Made by a program: the position numbers and the translations under genes. Shown piece by piece: positions 53,396-64,000 of a DNA stretch of 64,000 nt; position 1 is the first letter of the stretch, and each line of letters starts with the position of its first letter. Under the pieces are notes generated by a model, which was not told where the DNA came from, did no database searches, and saw only the letters and a list, made by a program, of their open reading frames with translations. Source of the DNA: Marinobacter litoralis. GTDB lineage: Bacteria > Pseudomonadota > Gammaproteobacteria > Pseudomonadales > Oleiphilaceae. The DNA is taken from positions 31,284 to 95,283 of the forward strand of contig NZ_QMDL01000004.1 in the NCBI RefSeq assembly GCF_003336705.1, given 5' to 3'.

Positions 53396-53824
53396 TTAGC
53401 CGCGCGGGCAGATTTCGTTGTCGTTGAAAAAGTATGCCACTTCGCGCTCGGCAGAAGCTGCAGAGTCGGAGCCGTGAACGGCGTTGGCATCGATAGAAGA
53501 AGCGAAATCTGCACGGATGGTGCCGGCTTCAGCTTCTTTCGGGTTGGTAGCACCCATCAGTTCGCGGTTCTTCAGGATGGCGCCTTCGCCTTCCAGAGCC
53601 TGAACAACAACAGGACCAGAAGTCATGAATGCAACCAGGTCGTTGAAGAAAGGACGCTCTTTGTGCTCAGCGTAGAAACCTTCAGCTTGTTCCTGAGTCA
53701 GGTGCATCATCTTGGCTGCAACAATTTGCAGGCCAGCCTTTTCGAAACGGCTGTAGATTTCGCCGATTACGTTTTTGGCTACCGCGTCGGGCTTGATGAT
53801 AGAGAGCGTGCGCTCGTTTGCCAT
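53396..53824 (-). CDS. ndk: Nucleoside diphosphate kinase
   Basis: Ndk balances nucleoside triphosphates by phosphate transfer through a histidine. The 142 residues are full length, with H117 in NAVHGSDS as phosphohistidine and the N-terminal [12 protein letters not shown]. It lies 68 bp after iscS, where other gammaproteobacteria have iscU-iscA-hscBA-fdx in between. It seems to have its own -10 box. Confidence 0.97.
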   Translation of the reverse strand: MANERTLSIIKPDAVAKNVIGEIYSRFEKAGLQIVAAKMMHLTQEQAEGFYAEHKERPFFNDLVAFMTSGPVVVQALEGEGAILKNRELMGATNPKEAEAGTIRADFASSIDANAVHGSDSAASAEREVAYFFNDNEICPRG

Positions 53825-53866
53825 GTCATTTCTCCAGTCTGGTTAGGGGTAAAAATCAGGGCGTAG

Positions 53867-53872
53867 ATTATA
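53867..53872 (-). promoter_or_regulatory. Candidate -10 box for ndk
   Basis: A perfect TATAAT on the minus strand in the 68-bp iscS-ndk gap, followed by CTACGCC. The -35 region is poor (AGGCAG at about 16 bp). Confidence 0.45.
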
Positions 53873-53892
53873 CGCAGTCAATGGGCCACTGC

Positions 53893-55041
53893 CTACCGCA
53901 CCTTGCGAAGTCGAGTAACTACATCAACAATTTGACTGCTTGCACATTCAATTTCTTCAGTCGTTGTGTAACGACCAAGCGAAAACCTCAACGCACGGTG
54001 GGCAAGTTCGTCACTCAGGCCAATACCGCGGAGTACGAAAGACGGCTCAACCGAAGCCGACGCACAGGCAGAACCCGAAGACACCGCCATGTTCCGAAGG
54101 CCGAGCATAAGCGATTCGGCTTCAACACCTTCAAATGACAGGTTAACAACACCTGGCACGCGATACTCCGAACTACCGTTAAAATGCACGCCTTCCAATG
54201 ACTCTAGGCCAGACAAGAAACGCTGGCGCAAATCTTCCAGTCGCGCCATTTCTTCCTCGAGCCCCTGACCGGCCAGTTCGAACGCCTTGCCCATACCCAC
54301 AATCTGATGGGTAGCAAGAGTGCCAGACCGCATATTCCGCTCGTGACCGCCGCCATGCATCTGAGCTTCGACACGAACGTCCGGTGAGCGACGCACGTAT
54401 AAGGCCCCTATACCTTTGGGACCGTATACCTTGTGAGCAGACAACGACATCAGATCAACATTAAGCTGACCGACATCTACCGGGATCTTTCCGGCCGCTT
54501 GCGCCGCATCAACATGAAATCGAATGCCACGCTCTCTTAACAGGGAGCCAATGGCCGAGATATCGGTAATGCACCCCAGCTCATTGTTCACCAGCATCAA
54601 ACTGACGAGCACCGTATTATCTTTTAGCGCCTGCTCAACAGATTCCGGAGAAACACGACCATCGGGCTCGGGGCGCAACCAGGTAACTTCGACGCCCTGC
54701 TCCTCCAACCACTTGCAGGTGTCCACCACCGCCTTATGTTCGATGATCGAAGTCACAATGTGCGGTTTACTGCCGATATCCACCGACCCTTTTATCGCCA
54801 GGTTATCGGATTCGGTCGCGCCCGAAGTCCAGACAATTTCTCTAGGGTCAGCATGAATCAGCCCGGCCACTTGGCGGCGAGCATTTTCGACTGCAGCTTC
54901 AGCCTGCCAGCCGAACCCGTGGGACCGCGAGGAAGGATTACCAAAAACACCATCCAGCGTAAGGTGTTTTGCCATTAACTCAGCGACAACGGGATCAACC
55001 GGCGTTGTCGCCGCATAATCAAGATATACAGGCTTTTTCAT
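53893..55041 (-). CDS. iscS: Cysteine desulfurase, IscS type, short C-terminus
   Basis: IscS removes sulfur from cysteine for Fe-S clusters and thiolated tRNAs. The 382-residue pyridoxal-phosphate enzyme has the cofactor lysine K204 ([12 protein letters not shown]) and the catalytic cysteine C326 in [10 protein letters not shown], numbered almost as in E. coli (206 and 328). E. coli IscS continues about 20 residues further (SPLWEMYK to EWAHH), the part that contacts IscU. Here the protein stops after VTRLRKVR and no alternative frame restores the tail. No iscU, iscA, hscBA or fdx follows. The gene directly downstream of iscR should be under IscR control. Confidence 0.93.
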   Translation of the reverse strand: MKKPVYLDYAATTPVDPVVAELMAKHLTLDGVFGNPSSRSHGFGWQAEAAVENARRQVAGLIHADPREIVWTSGATESDNLAIKGSVDIGSKPHIVTSIIEHKAVVDTCKWLEEQGVEVTWLRPEPDGRVSPESVEQALKDNTVLVSLMLVNNELGCITDISAIGSLLRERGIRFHVDAAQAAGKIPVDVGQLNVDLMSLSAHKVYGPKGIGALYVRRSPDVRVEAQMHGGGHERNMRSGTLATHQIVGMGKAFELAGQGLEEEMARLEDLRQRFLSGLESLEGVHFNGSSEYRVPGVVNLSFEGVEAESLMLGLRNMAVSSGSACASASVEPSFVLRGIGLSDELAHRALRFSLGRYTTTEEIECASSQIVDVVTRLRKVR

Positions 55042-55064
55042 AATTTAACGGGGGTACGTTGTTT

Positions 55065-55562
55065 TCAGGCCGGAGCCTGATCTGTCAGTTGGCGGGTATT
55101 GATCGCATCTGCATCGGCCTCTGACTGCTTGCGATTTTGCCGGTCAGCAACCAATTGAATTTCACGTTTGCGCATCAAGTCGCCGAGACTGATATCGCTC
55201 AGGAATTGGTGAATCTGGTCACTCAAATCGGACCAGAGGTGATGTGTCAGGCATTTTTCGCCATTCTGACAATCACCTTTATTGCCACACCGCGTGGTAT
55301 CCAGCGATTCACTAACCGCATCAACCACTTCAGCAATAAACACCTCATCCGCGTGACGACTCAACCGGTATCCTCCACCGGGCCCTCGGATACTCACCAC
55401 AAGGTGGTGCCGACGCAAACGGGAAAAAAGCTGTTCCAGGTAGGATAAGGAAATTTCCTGGCGCGACGAAATATCGGCCAGACTCACCGGCCTTTCACTG
55501 CTATGCAGTGCCAGATCCAGCATTGCTGTTACGGCATAGCGGCCTTTTGTGGTGAGCTTCAT
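55065..55562 (-). CDS. iscR: Fe-S responsive regulator IscR
   Basis: IscR is an Rrf2-family regulator that senses Fe-S status through a [2Fe-2S] cluster. The 165 residues have the winged-helix (about 1-65) and the cluster ligands C92, C98, C104 and H107 at exactly the E. coli positions ([17 protein letters not shown]). The tail after about 140 is variable. It lies 23 bp upstream of iscS, and its own promoter carries an IscR site. Confidence 0.96.
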   Translation of the reverse strand: MKLTTKGRYAVTAMLDLALHSSERPVSLADISSRQEISLSYLEQLFSRLRRHHLVVSIRGPGGGYRLSRHADEVFIAEVVDAVSESLDTTRCGNKGDCQNGEKCLTHHLWSDLSDQIHQFLSDISLGDLMRKREIQLVADRQNRKQSEADADAINTRQLTDQAPA

Positions 55563-55607
55563 ATTCTCAGCCCCGACGATGGGTTTGAATATCGGATTCC
55601 ATCGTCG

Positions 55608-55640
55608 AGTATGAATTGACCTACTAAAACAGTCAAGTAT
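55608..55640 (-). promoter_or_regulatory. iscR promoter with overlapping type 1 IscR site
   Basis: On the minus strand ATACTTGACTGTTTTAGTAG (from 55640) continuing into GTCAA closely follows the type 1 IscR motif of enterobacteria (ATAsyyGACT-rwwwy-AGTc). It includes TTGACT (55631-55636) as -35, with CATACT (55608-55613) as -10 at 17 bp. Holo-IscR bound here would block the promoter. It begins one base beyond the cysE stop. Confidence 0.75.
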
Positions 55641-56426
55641 TCAGGCTTTGCCGTCGCTCTCGGGCTCATCGCGCACACAATCAAAATCCTCTTCATCCAA
55701 TTGCGGCAAATCCCCGTTCTGATAATCGCTATTTACTTTGCGAAGCGCCTTGCACATCACCTCCAGCCGCTCGTCCACAGCATGCATGTGATCAAGCAAA
55801 GCACGAACGGAGCGAGCTACAGGGTCGGGCATTTCTTCGGTAACTCCGTATGCATCGAAGCCCATGCGCTCCTCCATCACCTTGCGGCGCGGATTTTCCG
55901 CTTCTTCTGCCTTACGCTTAACAATAACCCGTCCCGGAATACCCACAACGGTTGCGCCGGCAGGGACAGCCTTGGTCACAACAGAATTGGAACCAACCTT
56001 GGCCCCGGCACCGACCTCGAAGGGCCCTAGAATCTTCGCGCCAGCGCCAACCACTACGCCGTCACCGATTGTGGGGTGACGTTTGCCTTTATTCCAGCTG
56101 GTACCTCCGAGAGTAACACCTTGATAAAGAGTGACATCATCACCAATAACCGTGGTTTCCCCAATCACCACACCCATGCCGTGATCGATAAAGAAGCGAC
56201 GACCAATAGTGGCTCCCGGATGAATTTCAATACCCGTGAACCAGCGAGTCAGAGTCGAGATCGTGCGTGCCAGCCACTTCAGACCCAAACCCCAGATCCA
56301 GTGCGCCAAGCGATGCAGAAGCAGCGCATGCAGCCCCGGGTAGTTCGTTAGCACTTCAAACGTATTGCGTGCTGCAGGGTCGCGATGAAAAACGCTGTTT
56401 ATGTCTTCCCTTAAACGTTCAAACAT
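55641..56426 (-). CDS. cysE: Serine O-acetyltransferase CysE
   Basis: CysE makes O-acetylserine, the carbon acceptor for cysteine synthesis, and so supplies the substrate of IscS. I choose the ATG at 56426 ([13 protein letters not shown]) with AGGAG upstream, giving 261 residues; the frame is open 48 bp further. The left-handed beta-helix has the expected [19 protein letters not shown] (key part IDHGMG with the catalytic His) and [15 protein letters not shown]. It is four bp after trmJ and directly upstream of the iscR promoter. Confidence 0.95.
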   Translation of the reverse strand: MFERLREDINSVFHRDPAARNTFEVLTNYPGLHALLLHRLAHWIWGLGLKWLARTISTLTRWFTGIEIHPGATIGRRFFIDHGMGVVIGETTVIGDDVTLYQGVTLGGTSWNKGKRHPTIGDGVVVGAGAKILGPFEVGAGAKVGSNSVVTKAVPAGATVVGIPGRVIVKRKAEEAENPRRKVMEERMGFDAYGVTEEMPDPVARSVRALLDHMHAVDERLEVMCKALRKVNSDYQNGDLPQLDEEDFDCVRDEPESDGKA

Positions 56427-56430
56427 AACT

Positions 56431-57291
56431 CTACTCCTGGCCTTTATTTTGGGAGTCTTGGGCATTCCCGGCACTCTGCTCTTTGCTGCCCTGGATACCA
56501 GCCGCTTTCTGTATAGAGGAAAGAACGCCGCGAAGAATATTTACTTCCATTTGGTCCATGCGTGCTCGCTGGAAAAGCCGCCGCATACGCGCAATCAGAT
56601 GGCGCGGGTTATCCCGGCGATGGAAATTTACGTCCACGAGCGTCTGCTCGAAATGCCCGAAAAAGCCTTCCACTTCACCGGCAGTCGCGGGCGGCGAATC
56701 CCAACCCTCATCACCAGGAGCGACCATGGGCTGAAGGTATGGGCGAGACTCGCCCTCTTCAAGACTTTTCAGATAAAACATTCTTAGCTCATAACAAATA
56801 ACCTGAACCGCCATGGCCAGATTCAAAGAGCTGTAATCCGGATTCGAAGGAATATGAATGTGGTAATGGCAACGCTGCAGCTCTTCATTAGACAAGCCAT
56901 GGTTCTCGCGCCCAAACACCAGGGCCACTTTCCCACTTTCTGCCTGCTGCACGGCTGTTGCTGCCGCATCGGGCGGCGGAATCACGGGCCAAGGCACCTT
57001 GCGGCCGCGGGCGCTGGTCCCCATCACCATCACGCAATCTGCAACCGCCTCATCCAGCGACGAAACCACATGGGCCCTATCCAGTACATCACTTGCACCC
57101 GCTGAACGGGCGTAAGATGTCTCATCAGGAAACGATGCCGGGTTCACGAGCCACAGGTTACCAAGACCCATGTTTTTCATAGCTCGCGCAACCGCGCCGA
57201 TGTTTCCGGAGTGCGAGGTTTCTACCAGGACAATGCGAATTTGGTCATTGAAGGAGTCATTACTTTCCGGCGACAGCGCGGGTTCATGCAT
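56431..57291 (-). CDS. trmJ: tRNA (cytidine/uridine-32-2'-O)-methyltransferase TrmJ
   Basis: TrmJ methylates the ribose of nucleotide 32 in several tRNAs. The 286-residue SPOUT enzyme has [23 protein letters not shown] (key part [12 protein letters not shown], about 30-41) and the knotted cofactor site with [14 protein letters not shown] and [15 protein letters not shown]. It runs divergently from suhB and is followed by cysE after four bp, matching the suhB-trmJ-iscR neighbourhood of other gammaproteobacteria. Confidence 0.95.
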   Translation of the reverse strand: MHEPALSPESNDSFNDQIRIVLVETSHSGNIGAVARAMKNMGLGNLWLVNPASFPDETSYARSAGASDVLDRAHVVSSLDEAVADCVMVMGTSARGRKVPWPVIPPPDAAATAVQQAESGKVALVFGRENHGLSNEELQRCHYHIHIPSNPDYSSLNLAMAVQVICYELRMFYLKSLEEGESRPYLQPMVAPGDEGWDSPPATAGEVEGFFGHFEQTLVDVNFHRRDNPRHLIARMRRLFQRARMDQMEVNILRGVLSSIQKAAGIQGSKEQSAGNAQDSQNKGQE

Positions 57292-57441
57292 GGTATCAGG
57301 GCCTGTTACTCGTCAATATTTTTAAAAAAGAGGCGAATCATAACAGAAACCTGAAAAGAACGGTTCCCAGAATATCCCGAAACCCTGCGGTATGCGTGCA
57401 TTTGCTGAGGCAAAAAGCATACAAGCACCCTGAGTTTTTGC

Positions 57442-57447
57442 TATGAT
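57442..57447 (+). promoter_or_regulatory. Candidate -10 box for suhB
   Basis: TATGAT, 25 bp before the first ATG, would give a leader of about 18 nt. No good -35 at normal distance and no ribosome site were found. Confidence 0.45.
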
Positions 57448-57471
57448 GGCGACCCTTCACACATTCGGATA

Positions 57472-58284
57472 ATGAACTCTCAGATGCAACCAGCAATTAA
57501 AATGGCCCTGCGCGTTGCCCGCCAGGGGTCTGACTACCTCAAGGCCCATTTCGAGCGTCAGGAACCCAACGGCAAAGACGAAGCCGACCGTTACCTGCAG
57601 CTGGAACGGGTAGAGCAATCTATCTACGACAACTTCACAGAACAGTTGGCGAAAGCGTATAAAGATCACACCATTGCACCAATGGGTGAAGCGGATGCCA
57701 ACGGCAGCGAAAGAAGCTGGCACATTTTCCCGATTCTCGGCCGGGAGAACTTCGTTCGCGGCATCCCCGAGTTCGCTCTGGCACTTTCCCAGAAGAAGAA
57801 CAACCGCACCGAGAACCTCTTGGTTGTTAACCCTATAACTGGCGAAGAATACTCTGCAAGCCGTGGTCACGGCGCAGCATTGAACAGCCGCCGGGTTCGC
57901 GCTTCAGACGTGAAGATGCCAGGCAAATCAGCGCTTGCCACCAACCTTCTTGATCAAAGCCGCCAAGGCGACGACCCAATGATCTGGGGAGAGATGGCGG
58001 CAACTCTGGCTCGTGATACGGCAATTTTCCGCACCTCCGGCTGCGTCGTGCTTGATATAGCCCGCGTCTCCGCAGGCCTGCTGGATGCCGCCATTATTTT
58101 CAGGCCATCCGCTGCCGATCTCGACCTGGGCGTAACCCTAGCCATGGAATCCGGTGCACTAACCGGCGATTTCTCTGGCAACCCTTCGGCAGGCTCAGCT
58201 CGCCAGCTGATTGTCGCCAACCCGAAATTGTTCCGGGAGCTTCTCAAGGTAATGAATCCGTTCCGCGGCCGACTACCTCGCTAA
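57472..58284 (+). CDS. suhB: SuhB-position inositol monophosphatase-family protein with degenerate active site
   Basis: By position (divergent from trmJ) and overall sequence this 270-residue protein is the SuhB orthologue. SuhB is an inositol monophosphatase that also assists rRNA antitermination with NusA in E. coli. The fold is kept: ALRVARQGSDYL at the start, ENFVRGIPEFALAL, SRGHGAALN and LDIARVSAGLLDA. However, the metal-binding motif WVIDPLDGTTNF is WHIFPILGRENF (83-94), so both aspartates are lost (F86, L89). The T-x-x-D motif is also missing and WDMAAG is ADLDLG. I infer it is not an active phosphatase. MQPAIKMAL at residue 5 may be the true start. Confidence 0.8.
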   Translation: MNSQMQPAIKMALRVARQGSDYLKAHFERQEPNGKDEADRYLQLERVEQSIYDNFTEQLAKAYKDHTIAPMGEADANGSERSWHIFPILGRENFVRGIPEFALALSQKKNNRTENLLVVNPITGEEYSASRGHGAALNSRRVRASDVKMPGKSALATNLLDQSRQGDDPMIWGEMAATLARDTAIFRTSGCVVLDIARVSAGLLDAAIIFRPSAADLDLGVTLAMESGALTGDFSGNPSAGSARQLIVANPKLFRELLKVMNPFRGRLPR

Positions 58285-58300
58285 GCGTTTTACCGGACAC

Positions 58301-58336
58301 AAAAAAACCGCCATCATCTCTGATGGCGGTTTTTTT
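58301..58336. terminator. Bidirectional terminator between suhB and secF
   Basis: A 16-bp stem (AAAAAAACCGCCATCA with its complement, loop TCTC) with T-runs on both strands lies between the convergent suhB and secF. Confidence 0.93.
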
Positions 58337-58366
58337 ATGCGCCGGCATACACCGGCACAGATTTCA

Positions 58367-59320
58367 TTACATACGATTCAACCACTCAGGCGGCTGTTCT
58401 TCTTCCGCTTCGTCTCCTGCGCCCTCTTTCGCTGGCACCATAAGATCGTCGCGGGTGACTCCCATAACCATCAACATGTTTGCAGACACGTAGATTGACG
58501 AATACGTACCCACAACCACACCAATGATCAACGCCAAAGCAAAGTTGTTAATCGCTTCACCACCCAAGAAATAAAGGGCAATCAAAACAACCAAGGTTGT
58601 GCCTGACGTATTGATCGTACGGGAGATTGTTTCGTGGATGGACTGGTTGATCACATCCCAAGGCTCTCCCACCCGCAACTTACGGAAGTTCTCACGGATA
58701 CGATCCGCTACAACGATCGTGTCATTTAGCGAGTAACCGATTACAGCCAGAATAGCCGCAAGCACGGTGAGATCGAAAGTCCACTGGAAAAGCGCAAACA
58801 TACCGAGAACAATCAGTACATCGTGTGCCAGCGGGATAACAGAGGCGATTCCAAACTTGAACTGGAAGCGCATACCAACATAAATCAGGACCACTGCAAG
58901 CGCAATCAGAAGCCCAAGCCCACTGTCCTCTTTCAGCTCTTCACCGACTTGAGAACCGACGAACTCCGAACTGACCAGCTCAAGGTTGTCGCCAGATTCC
59001 GAGAGCGCAGCCGTCACTTCACGGGCTAATTCATCATTCCCGGCTTCCGCCATGCGAATCAGAACGGTGGTATCGGCACCAAAATTCTGAACCGAAAACT
59101 GCTCGTATCCGGCTTCAGTAAGTTGATTACGAATTGTGTCCAGGTTCGGAGCCTCAGCATATTCAAACTCAACAGAGGTACCGCCCGTGAAGTCCATACC
59201 CAAATTCAGGCCTCGAACTCCGAGCAACACAATAGAGCCAATCACCAACACCAGCGACAACACTGACGCGGCCTTTCGAAGCCCCATAAAATCAAACGGT
59301 TGTTTCTTCATATCAGACAT
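58367..59320 (-). CDS. secF: Protein translocase subunit SecF
   Basis: SecF forms with SecD the proton-driven RND-type complex that pulls proteins through SecYEG. The 317 residues have six membrane segments, LNLGMDFTGGTSVEF in the first periplasmic part (about 34-48), and GYSLNDTIVVADRIRENFR (key part LNDTIVV.DRIRE, about 197-209). It overlaps the end of secD by eight bases and is last in the unit, before a strong terminator. Confidence 0.97.
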   Translation of the reverse strand: MSDMKKQPFDFMGLRKAASVLSLVLVIGSIVLLGVRGLNLGMDFTGGTSVEFEYAEAPNLDTIRNQLTEAGYEQFSVQNFGADTTVLIRMAEAGNDELAREVTAALSESGDNLELVSSEFVGSQVGEELKEDSGLGLLIALAVVLIYVGMRFQFKFGIASVIPLAHDVLIVLGMFALFQWTFDLTVLAAILAVIGYSLNDTIVVADRIRENFRKLRVGEPWDVINQSIHETISRTINTSGTTLVVLIALYFLGGEAINNFALALIIGVVVGTYSSIYVSANMLMVMGVTRDDLMVPAKEGAGDEAEEEQPPEWLNRM

Positions 59321-61187
59321 TGGCGAGCTTACCCCCGATCGAAAGTTTCTCGACCCTGCGGCCGCCGTATACGAGATTGACGATGCCTCGGCTTACCATC
59401 AAACCACTGAACATGGATGTGAGTATGCCGATACACAGAGTGACCGCAAAGCCCTTAACCGGGCCAGAACCCATGGCGAACAAGATAATTGCCACCAAAA
59501 GCGTTGTGATATTGGCATCGAAAATCGAAACGAAGGCACGCCCGTAACCCGCGTTTATCGCGCTCTGAGGCGGAACCCCTGCCCTAAGCTCTTCCTTGAT
59601 CCGCTCAAAGATAAGAACGTTAGCATCAACAGCCATACCTACCGTCAATACGATACCGGCGATACCCGGCAGCGTAAGCGTGGCAGACAGAATCGACATG
59701 CACGCCACAAGCAGCATGAGATTCAAGGTCAAAGATATGTTGGCAATCACACCGAAGCCACGGTAGAACGCCAGCATATAGAGAAGCACCAGGCCGAAGC
59801 CCAAGGCTACAGACATCACACCCGCATCGATGTTTTTCTGACCAAGGCTAGGCCCGATAGTGCGCTCTTGTACAAAGTACATCGGTGCAGCCAAAGCACC
59901 GGCTCGCAGCAGCAGCGCCAGCTCAGCCGCTTCCGGAATCGAATCCAGACCCGTGATACGGAAACTACTTCCCAATGCCGATTGCACAGTTGCGAGACTG
60001 ATCAGTCCTTTCTCGACAACGCGCTTTTCAACCTGCTTCAGCTCTCCGTTAACCTCTCGGCTTTCGGTTTCTGTACGGAACTCAATAAACAAAACGGCCA
60101 TACGACGACCGATATTGTTTCGAGTCGCGCGATTCATCAAATCACCACCAACAGAGTCCATGGTGATGTTGACCTGAGGCTGGCCATTTTCATCAAAGGC
60201 CTGTTGCGCATTTGCCACATTATTACCTGTAGCAATCACATCACGCTGCAAACGTGCGGTACGCTGAGGGGTATCGCGGAAGCTAAACTGCTCGGTTTCC
60301 GAGGAAGAAGCGTCTTGGCGAGCCTCCATCCGGAATTCAAGATTTGCCGTGGCACCCAGAACCCGCTTCGCTTGGGCGGTGTCTTGTACTCCGGGCAACT
60401 CTACGATAATGCGGTCTGACCCCTGACGCTGTACCAAAGGCTCTGCAACCCCGAGTTCGTTCACCCGGTTTCGGATGGTGGTCAGGTTCTGTTCCAGCGC
60501 GTACTCTTTAATGCCCTGAACCTCTGCGTCTGACAAGGTCAGCGTCAGAAGGTACTCTCCGCCTTCCGAGCTTTCGTTTAACAGAAACTCGTTGTACTGA
60601 GCACGAACCAGCGAGAAGGCCTCGGCCCTTGTTTCGGAATCCCGGAAGCTTAGAACGATGTCACGGCTATTTCGAATGTCACCGCCACGGTAGCGAATCC
60701 TCTCTTCACGCATATCCTGTTTGATCTGACCTGACAACGCTTCCAACCTTTGAGTCACCGCGGTGTCCATATCAACTTCCAGCAGGAAGTGAACACCACC
60801 CCGCAGGTCAAGCCCCAACTTCATGGGGCCAGCGCCCAAACTGCGCAGCCAGTCCGGAGTTGATGGAGCCATGTTCAGCGCTACCAGATAATCATTTCCC
60901 AGAGCCGCTTGCACCGCTGGGCGCGCGCGCAACTGAGCGTCAGAACTGTTCAGGCGAATCAGAGCATCGCGCTCTTCAACGGTACTGGATTTAACTTCGA
61001 TACCCTGACTTTCCAAGGCACCTAAAGCACGATCAAGTATGCGCTGATCAACCTCAGTGCTACCTCGTGAGCCAGTGATCTGGATGGCGTAATCGTCGGG
61101 GAAGAAGTTGGGTAAGGCGTAAATGAATCCAATGACCAGAGCGAACACGATCACCAGATTTTTCCAGAGAGGATACTTATTTAGCAT
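59313..61187 (-). CDS. secD: Protein translocase subunit SecD
   Basis: SecD is the larger partner of SecF, with a long periplasmic P1 region. The 624 residues have a first membrane helix (about 8-28), GLDLRGGVHFLLEVD (about 125-139), a large periplasmic domain to about 450, then five further helices with VGMAVDANVLIFERIKEEL (key part DANVLIFERI) holding the conserved aspartate. It follows yajC by 87 bp. Confidence 0.97.
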   Translation of the reverse strand: MLNKYPLWKNLVIVFALVIGFIYALPNFFPDDYAIQITGSRGSTEVDQRILDRALGALESQGIEVKSSTVEERDALIRLNSSDAQLRARPAVQAALGNDYLVALNMAPSTPDWLRSLGAGPMKLGLDLRGGVHFLLEVDMDTAVTQRLEALSGQIKQDMREERIRYRGGDIRNSRDIVLSFRDSETRAEAFSLVRAQYNEFLLNESSEGGEYLLTLTLSDAEVQGIKEYALEQNLTTIRNRVNELGVAEPLVQRQGSDRIIVELPGVQDTAQAKRVLGATANLEFRMEARQDASSSETEQFSFRDTPQRTARLQRDVIATGNNVANAQQAFDENGQPQVNITMDSVGGDLMNRATRNNIGRRMAVLFIEFRTETESREVNGELKQVEKRVVEKGLISLATVQSALGSSFRITGLDSIPEAAELALLLRAGALAAPMYFVQERTIGPSLGQKNIDAGVMSVALGFGLVLLYMLAFYRGFGVIANISLTLNLMLLVACMSILSATLTLPGIAGIVLTVGMAVDANVLIFERIKEELRAGVPPQSAINAGYGRAFVSIFDANITTLLVAIILFAMGSGPVKGFAVTLCIGILTSMFSGLMVSRGIVNLVYGGRRVEKLSIGGKLANV

Positions 61188-61274
61188 GGGATCCCTTTGA
61201 GCCGGCTAGTCCGCCAGCCTTGGTGTTTCAGCCAAAATGATTCGGCCGGCGCTATGCACCGGCCTGGAATCGGC

Positions 61275-61637
61275 TCAGATATCCTTGAGCGTGCCCTTGG
61301 GCAGAGCACCGGCAACAGCAACTTTCTGAATCTTGATTTCGATGTTGTCAGCAACTTCCAGAACGATGAAATCGTCGGAAACCTTGGTGATACGGCCAAC
61401 CATGCCACCAGACGTTACCACTTCGTCGCCCTTGTTCAGGCTGGACATCAGGTTCTTGTGCTCTTTTGCACGCTTGGACTGCGGGCGCCAGATCAAGAAG
61501 TAGAAAATCAGAATGAAGCCTGCGAAAAAGATGACCTGACCCATAACACCCATGGACTGACCTTCAGCGCCTTGAGCCATGGCCAGGGTCGGCAGAAGTG
61601 TCAGCAGGCCCGCGATTAGCAGTTTGATTGAGTTCAT
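61275..61637 (-). CDS. yajC: Translocase accessory protein YajC
   Basis: YajC is a small inner-membrane protein found with SecDF. The 120 residues start with a hydrophobic, signal-like helix (about 4-20), then a second membrane segment (about 32-52, VIFFAGFILIFYFLIWRPQ) followed by the conserved cytosolic KRAKEHKNLMSSLNKGDEV and VTSGGMVGRI. It is 41 bp downstream of tgt, in the conserved queA-tgt-yajC-secD-secF order. Confidence 0.95.
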   Translation of the reverse strand: MNSIKLLIAGLLTLLPTLAMAQGAEGQSMGVMGQVIFFAGFILIFYFLIWRPQSKRAKEHKNLMSSLNKGDEVVTSGGMVGRITKVSDDFIVLEVADNIEIKIQKVAVAGALPKGTLKDI

Positions 61638-61678
61638 TCAGTTTCTCCGTTTATAGACTGTTCTTTAGTCAAAATTGA

Positions 61679-63915
<2,237 letters not shown>

Positions 63916-63955
63916 GGGCCGGCTATTTGAGATGCCGTAGGATACGGCCAATAAA

Positions 63956-64000
63956 TGGTAGCGGCGGGCGGACTCGAACCGCCACTCCCGTTAAGGAAAC
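63956..64000 (-). tRNA. tRNA-Leu, 3' part (runs off the right edge)
   Basis: The last 45 nt of a type II tRNA are visible: a long variable arm (TTTCCTTAACGGGAGT), the T-arm GGCGGTTCGAGTCCGCC, and an acceptor end CGCCGCTACCA with encoded CCA. Long variable arms occur in Leu, Ser and Tyr tRNAs; the sequence matches leucine best. The anticodon lies outside the window. Confidence 0.85.

Noticed and set aside
57472..58284. Frameshift or sequencing error as cause of the altered SuhB motif
   Set aside because: Flanking residues on both sides (W, N-F, G-x-P-x-F-A) stay in frame and aligned, so the changes are substitutions.

Overview
The window is a 64-kb stretch of bacterial core chromosome with moderate GC, tightly packed genes and no mobile elements. 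Protein sequences and gene order point to a marine gammaproteobacterium close to Marinobacter (related to Pseudomonas and Alcanivorax). Supporting blocks are gltA divergent from sdhCDAB-sucAB-lpd-sucCD, smc-zipA-ligA, trpS-scpA-scpB-rluB, iscR-iscS with ndk-rlmN-pilW-rodZ-ispG-hisS-yfgM-bamB-der, and tRNA-Leu-queA-tgt-yajC-secDF. The genus is an inference from remembered gene order and protein resemblance, not from a search.

Layout. 0-11 kb: chromosome organisation and division (start of ligA, zipA, smc with a GntR regulator), a diguanylate cyclase, then rluB, scpB, scpA and trpS. All three condensin subunits (Smc, ScpA, ScpB) lie within about 8 kb. 11-24 kb: a nearly complete lower TCA cycle on the minus strand (sdhCDAB, sucAB, lpd, sucCD) divergent from gltA. 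24-32 kb: a beta-hydroxyacid dehydrogenase, topA and fadBA. 31-38 kb: a secreted protein of unknown function, a universal stress protein, Uup, a MOSC protein, tRNA-Gly, a DUF924 protein, a CbiX-like chelatase, a TIGR01777 epimerase-like protein and tRNA-Glu. 38-45 kb: a very small membrane protein behind a perfect FNR/ANR box, a GGDEF-EAL protein and the ackA-pta overflow pathway. 44-55 kb: der, bamB, yfgM, hisS, ispG, rodZ, pilW, rlmN, ndk, iscS and iscR. 55-64 kb: cysE, trmJ, a divergent suhB-like gene, secF, secD, yajC, tgt, queA and the 3' end of a tRNA-Leu.

How the genes work together. Beta-oxidation (fadBA) yields acetyl-CoA. That acetyl-CoA feeds citrate synthase and the TCA cluster, or leaves as acetate through Pta-AckA. 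IscR/IscS relate to Fe-S supply for SdhB, IspG, RlmN and, by its cysteine pattern, TrpS. YajC-SecDF, YfgM and BamB serve export and outer-membrane protein assembly.

No wholly new system such as a defence island or biosynthetic cluster is visible. The points most worth a second look are: (i) a SuhB-position protein whose central metal-binding motif is destroyed; (ii) an unannotated 51-residue membrane protein with an FNR box, resembling the cbb3-oxidase subunit CcoM; (iii) an IscR-controlled IscS that lacks the IscU-binding tail, in a locus lacking iscU, iscA, hscBA and fdx; (iv) a long TrpRS with an Fe-S-type cysteine pattern.
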